From the NCBI RefSeq assembly GCF_000196615.1, contig NC_014306.1, positions 3,472,001-3,536,000 on the forward strand: a DNA stretch of 64,000 nt, read 5' to 3'. A program made the translations under genes and the position numbers. The notes under the pieces are model-generated. The model was not told the DNA's origin. It worked only from the letters and a program-made list of their open reading frames with translations, and made no database searches. Shown piece after piece: positions 61,725 to 64,000 of the stretch. This stretch comes from Erwinia billingiae Eb661. Lineage in GTDB: Bacteria; Pseudomonadota; Gammaproteobacteria; Enterobacterales; Enterobacteriaceae. How positions within the stretch are numbered: the first letter of the stretch is position 1; every line of letters starts with the position of its first letter.

Positions 61725-62045
61725 TTATATTATCGGCCGGCTGTCATCGTGGTAATTAGACACCATGAAGGTCAACTTACCCAGCACCACGATATCCTCC
61801 ATAGCAGCCGCCCCCAGCGCCTCACCATCACGGGTGATGATTGACTGCCCAATCAGCTTGCCGACCGCCCTCTCGCCGTACAGCTCGAAACAGAGCATAT
61901 CCCCTGAACAAGGCATCGCGCCCGAATCCATTATATGAATAACTCCATCAATCTCGAACAGGCTCACAGTTGGCCGTACCTGGCATATCTTATTAAGGTC
62001 GATCCGCGTTTCAACGTAGTCCTGCGCCGGTGATGGAAATCCCAT
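61725..62045 (-). CDS. UmuD/S24-like phage protein without the nucleophile serine
   Basis: 106 residues from ATG 62045, directly after the previous gene's TGA. MGFPSPAQDYVETRIDLN is the hallmark N-terminus of UmuD and its phage relatives; GERAVGKLIG lines up with the region holding the catalytic Lys of UmuD. The GDSM-type serine motif is missing: the protein goes from SLFEIDG straight to VIHIMDSGAMPCSGDML. So self-cleavage is unlikely. In an SOS-controlled operon it could be a polymerase-V-type accessory or an antirepressor; neither is shown. Confidence 0.75.
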   Translation of the reverse strand: MGFPSPAQDYVETRIDLNKICQVRPTVSLFEIDGVIHIMDSGAMPCSGDMLCFELYGERAVGKLIGQSIITRDGEALGAAAMEDIVVLGKLTFMVSNYHDDSRPII

Positions 62046-62046
62046 G

Positions 62047-62289
62047 TCAGCGGCCCCCGTTGTTATGATTGAACAGGTGAAACATCCGCCGCTCACCCTC
62101 TTCAGTCGAGATGTCGCGGAAGCTGCCCTGATAGTGTTCAATCCACCGGTTGGCCTCAGCCAGGGTAAAATCGTGGTTTACCTTCATCAGATGCTCCACG
62201 AAGTCGACCGTAGTCACCGTGCGCTTGCCGTTCGGCGCTATTTTGATGCTTGCTCTGAATGCTGTCGCTATGTCGTCTCTGCGTGCCAT
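62047..62289 (-). CDS. SOS-controlled hypothetical protein, 80 residues
   Basis: First gene of the LexA-boxed operon; ATG 62289 is preceded by GGGG and an in-frame TTG at 62301. The protein begins MARRDDIATAFRASIKIAP and contains TTVDFVEHLMKVNHDFTLAEANRWIEHYQ, a helical, possibly DNA- or protein-binding layout. I do not recognise a named family. One base separates its TGA from the next ATG, so the two are coupled. Confidence 0.75.
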   Translation of the reverse strand: MARRDDIATAFRASIKIAPNGKRTVTTVDFVEHLMKVNHDFTLAEANRWIEHYQGSFRDISTEEGERRMFHLFNHNNGGR

Positions 62290-62308
62290 GATGGCCCCCA
62301 ATCAAATA

Positions 62309-62324
62309 CTGTATGCATATACAG
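62309..62324. promoter_or_regulatory. LexA (SOS) box
   Basis: CTGTATGCATATACAG is a perfect CTGT-N8-ACAG palindrome with alternating AT/TA centre, flanked by TA and TG as in the strongest E. coli boxes. It is 20 bp before the operon's start codon, so LexA would block the promoter. Confidence 0.92.
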
Positions 62325-62453
62325 TGATATTGATCGGTGCAGGCTATCAAGGGGATTTTAGGTGGGCGTGTTAGTGGGTTGATGGTAAAGAGGATTTAGT
62401 TTTGCCCGGAAGATTCCGGGCTTATGTCAATATCAAACTGTTGATTTATAGCT

Positions 62454-63485
62454 CTAAGAATTGCTGATTTTACTGCGGTACTTATCAACATTCTTATCAA
62501 TTAATCCATACAATATCAAAGAGAACAATATTGAAATGCATATCATAATTAATGACCACATCCAACTTCCGCGATGATTTGTAATCACGTAAGCTACAAT
62601 CGGCCAGTGAATTAAATAAATAGGGTAGCTGAGTTCACCTATGAATCTATCAAGCTTACTGTTTTTAGTGAAGTGAAAAATAAATGCGACGGAAGCGGCA
62701 AACATTGAGAAGCAGATTATGTTAATATATGGATTATTGAAGTCATGTTGAATAATCGATATTAAAACGAATATCAACACACACCCCGACAATGACGCAG
62801 CCCACCACCTTATATTGACATCAATTAATTTCATTCTCAATAAACACCACAACCAATAAGAAATCATACCCAGAAGAAATAACCAGAATGAATTTAAGGC
62901 ACTTCGGTGATCTAATGGATGATGAAAGAACAGCGTACTTTTAATGGTGACGTATACTATCGTGAAAATCACAAGCAATGATGCGGTGATCCTCCAACTC
63001 CTTGCAAACAAAGGGGCAGCTAAATAAAAGCAGATTTCAACGCCCACAGACCACATATGCTGCATATGCGCTGCATTTGTAAGTGGTTCAATATTTAGTG
63101 ATTGCGCATGCTGGTTCAAAAAAACAAGGTGCCCAGAACCATCAATACCAAACCACCACAATATCTGCGAAAAAAGCATTGTTATTGATAAGAAGTAGAC
63201 TAATGCTGATGCCAAGATATTTCTATAAACACCAGAATCTATAGGCGTTATGAAAACTACAACTAAAATGAATACAGATATGTAGCTCGGCCATAACCGG
63301 AGGATTCTCGCAAGATAGAATCCAGATGTATTGCCAACATACTTTTCATTTAGCACAAGTGCCATGTAGAATCCAGATATTATAAAAAAGGCCATTACTG
63401 CAAGATGGCCTTCAATACCAGGCACTCTAATTCCATTGTGAGAAAAAACAACTGATATTGCAAGTAAGAAACGAATTAATCCCAT
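62454..63485 (-). CDS. Acyltransferase family 3 membrane protein (O-antigen/exopolysaccharide acetylase type)
   Basis: 343 residues, about ten membrane helices. The Arg-(X10)-His signature of the family is RFLLAISVVFSH near residue 5; the C-terminal part has FIGELSYPIYLIHWPIVAYV, typical of OafA/WecH-like enzymes. Start ATG 63485 is preferred; an in-frame TTG lies six codons upstream. Strongly AT-rich compared with the backbone. In prophages such genes alter the host surface sugar that the phage itself uses as receptor. Confidence 0.85.
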   Translation of the reverse strand: MGLIRFLLAISVVFSHNGIRVPGIEGHLAVMAFFIISGFYMALVLNEKYVGNTSGFYLARILRLWPSYISVFILVVVFITPIDSGVYRNILASALVYFLSITMLFSQILWWFGIDGSGHLVFLNQHAQSLNIEPLTNAAHMQHMWSVGVEICFYLAAPLFARSWRITASLLVIFTIVYVTIKSTLFFHHPLDHRSALNSFWLFLLGMISYWLWCLLRMKLIDVNIRWWAASLSGCVLIFVLISIIQHDFNNPYINIICFSMFAASVAFIFHFTKNSKLDRFIGELSYPIYLIHWPIVAYVITNHRGSWMWSLIMICISILFSLILYGLIDKNVDKYRSKISNS

Positions 63486-63609
63486 GATATCGCTCTTTGC
63501 CAAAATTTATCTTAATTCTATAATCATAGAAAACTAAGCAGACCATTAAAAAACAGCCTTAAAATCTTGCATAACAATATCACAGATTCTTTAGCAACTC
63601 ATCATGAAA

Positions 63610-63756
63610 TCATTCAATTTTTTTCATGAAATCAATCAACCTGTCGTCATCATCCTCAATAACGCCGAGGTTTGGGTAGTCCTCATCTGATTGCTCAGAT
63701 GAAAATACAGATATCAATTCTTTTTCAGTTGAGTCTTTAAATTGAACAAATTTCAT
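63610..63756 (-). CDS. Small acidic protein next to tail-fibre gene, 48 residues
   Basis: ATG 63756 has an AGGA ribosome site and the frame ends TGA at 63610. The peptide begins MKFVQFKDSTEKELISVFS and has an Asp/Glu-rich middle (EQSDEDYPNLGVIEDDDD). It lies 14 bp after the tail-fibre-like gene on the same strand. Small proteins of this style follow tail fibre genes in many enterobacterial phages; function not known. Confidence 0.65.
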   Translation of the reverse strand: MKFVQFKDSTEKELISVFSSEQSDEDYPNLGVIEDDDDRLIDFMKKIE

Positions 63757-63770
63757 ATCGTCATCCTATT

Positions 63771-64000
63771 TTAGAATTCGTATCCTGAACAGTAAATTGT
63801 GAACTGATATGCTGTAGGGCCATTTATCGTAGTATAGTAATAAATAGTTTGAGGCGTGATCATCTGGATAGGTATAGCCGCAGAGTCATAAGACACAGAG
63901 GCCTGCCCTGTCCCAATATAAATCCCTCCAGCAGTCCTTCCAATTCCGCTTGAATCGGCTGACAAAGCAAAACCAATTGATCCTGTGCCTGCTGATGCCC
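63771..64000 (-). CDS. Tail fibre/tail protein C-terminus (partial)
   Basis: Open to the window edge; only the last 76 or so residues are visible. Ser/Gly/Thr/Tyr-rich, beta-strand-like sequence (GGIYIGTGQASVSYDSAA, QTIYYYTTINGPTAYQFT) ending CSGYEF. Composition and place beside an integrase-bearing element suit a phage tail fibre or spike, but no domain is recognised in this fragment. Confidence 0.55.
   Translation of the reverse strand, partial: ASAGTGSIGFALSADSSGIGRTAGGIYIGTGQASVSYDSAAIPIQMITPQTIYYYTTINGPTAYQFTIYCSGYEF

Overview
The window looks like the chromosome of an enterobacterium, most likely Erwiniaceae (Erwinia or Pantoea type). The backbone follows the yfcD-yfcF-yfcH-his-ubiX-purF-cvpA-dedD-folC-accD-dedA-truA-usg-pdxB-flk ... 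fabB-mnmC-yfcL-epmC-yfcA-mepA-aroC-prmB-smrB-sixA-fadJ-fadI-yfcZ-fadL-mlaA-yfdC-tRNA-Arg order known from Escherichia coli. Individual proteins are clearly diverged from E. coli. The genus is inferred from the overall look of the proteins and gene order; no search was run.

Layout. 1-5100: a divergent MocR/GabR-like regulator facing a GABA-type aminotransferase and a polyamine-type ABC importer that lacks an ATPase gene here. 5180-20742: conserved housekeeping genes, including the histidine transporter (with a sigma54 promoter and NtrC sites in front of hisJ, and no argT), purF-cvpA (PurR box), and the folC-accD-truA-usg-pdxB chain. 20821-27021: accessory insertions around flk (AraC regulator with EamA exporter, rhodanese, second MocR regulator) and yfcJ. 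27652-34399: a six-gene ABC-importer, FGGY-kinase and SIS-isomerase operon that looks like an uncharacterised pentose/pentulose pathway. 34470-50731: fatty acid and RNA/translation genes (fabB, mnmC, epmC, prmB, fadIJ, fadL, mlaA) with recognisable FabR and FadR operators. 50763-57730: a complete cytochrome c maturation operon ccmABCDEFGHI lying between mlaA and yfdC, with CcmH and CcmI as separate proteins. 57968-59408: yfdC, a 33-residue membrane-peptide gene, and tRNA-Arg(CCT).

From 59408 to the right edge is an integrated element (prophage or prophage remnant) using the tRNA-Arg 3' end as its attachment site: an IntS-type integrase, a stub of a UmuD-like gene, a roughly 0.8 kb non-coding stretch with a duplicated set of hairpin/terminator units, a LexA-boxed two-gene operon with a UmuD-like protein lacking the nucleophile serine, an AT-rich acyltransferase, a small acidic protein and the C-terminus of a probable tail-fibre protein running off the window. 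The duplicated hairpin array is the part least explained by known features.

All functional calls are by reading and memory of families; no database search was run.
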